A stretch of DNA of 5,807 bases from Capsulimonas sp. (GTDB lineage: Bacteria; Armatimonadota; Armatimonadia; Armatimonadales; Capsulimonadaceae): assembly GCA_025963815.1 (NCBI GenBank), contig JAOQAA010000715.1:1-5807 (forward strand), in the 5' to 3' direction. The translations under genes were made by a program, and so were the position numbers. Shown here piece after piece: positions 5,796-5,807 of this stretch (position 1 is its first letter; each line of letters starts with the position of its first letter). The notes under the pieces were generated by a model. It saw only the letters and a program-made list of their open reading frames with translations. It searched no databases and had not been told where the DNA came from.

Positions 5796-5807
5796 GGAGA
5801 GTGGCAT
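5796..5807 (+). promoter_or_regulatory. Possible ribosome binding site and start of the next gene
   Basis: The purine-rich GGAGAG (5796-5801) sits 4 nt before AT (5806-5807), the last two bases of the window. If the next base is G, this would be the start codon of the following cluster gene, for which a second baseplate J-like protein (Afp12-like) would be the usual neighbour. The spacing is short, and the third base of the codon is not visible, so this is only a suggestion. Confidence 0.25.

Overview
The window holds four complete plus-strand genes that form the baseplate and spike module of a phage-tail-like contractile injection system. The order is LysM-containing tube/hub adaptor (Afp7/Pvc7-like), VgrG-like spike (Afp8/Pvc8-like), gp25-like wedge protein (Afp9/Pvc9-like) and baseplate J-like wedge protein (Afp11/Pvc11-like). 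This order matches extracellular contractile injection systems (eCIS: antifeeding prophage, Photorhabdus virulence cassette and relatives) better than a type VI secretion locus or an ordinary myophage. No toxin payload, AAA+ ATPase, sheath or tube gene lies inside the window. Those would be expected in the flanks.

Layout: positions 1-49 carry the last codons of an upstream gene. Positions 50-316 are a non-coding block filled with GC-rich palindromic repeats, ending in a good ribosome binding site for the LysM gene (317-967). The spike gene (983-2965) follows after 15 bp. A 184-bp gap (2966-3149) contains a second, unrelated long inverted repeat. The gp25-like gene (3150-3557) and the baseplate J gene (3564-5672) are tightly coupled, 6 bp apart. 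The last 135 bp again hold members of both repeat families and may end on the first two bases of the next start codon.

How the genes work together: the LysM protein would join the inner tube to the central hub, the VgrG-like trimer would form the hub and needle, and the gp25 and J-like proteins would build the wedges that hold the sheath until firing. The usual PAAR tip gene is not present between or beside these genes.

The organism is a GC-rich bacterium. TTA leucine codons occur repeatedly in the genes, which argues against high-GC actinobacteria. The intergenic repeats look like the dispersed REP/REPIN-type elements of large environmental genomes (Armatimonadota and Planctomycetota are guesses only); the sequence does not settle the phylum. 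The genes are conserved family members. The most unusual content is in the intergenic gaps: two sequence-unrelated inverted-repeat pairs with nearly the same geometry (arms about 34-40 nt, spacers 67 and 69 nt), plus variant copies with compensated stem changes.
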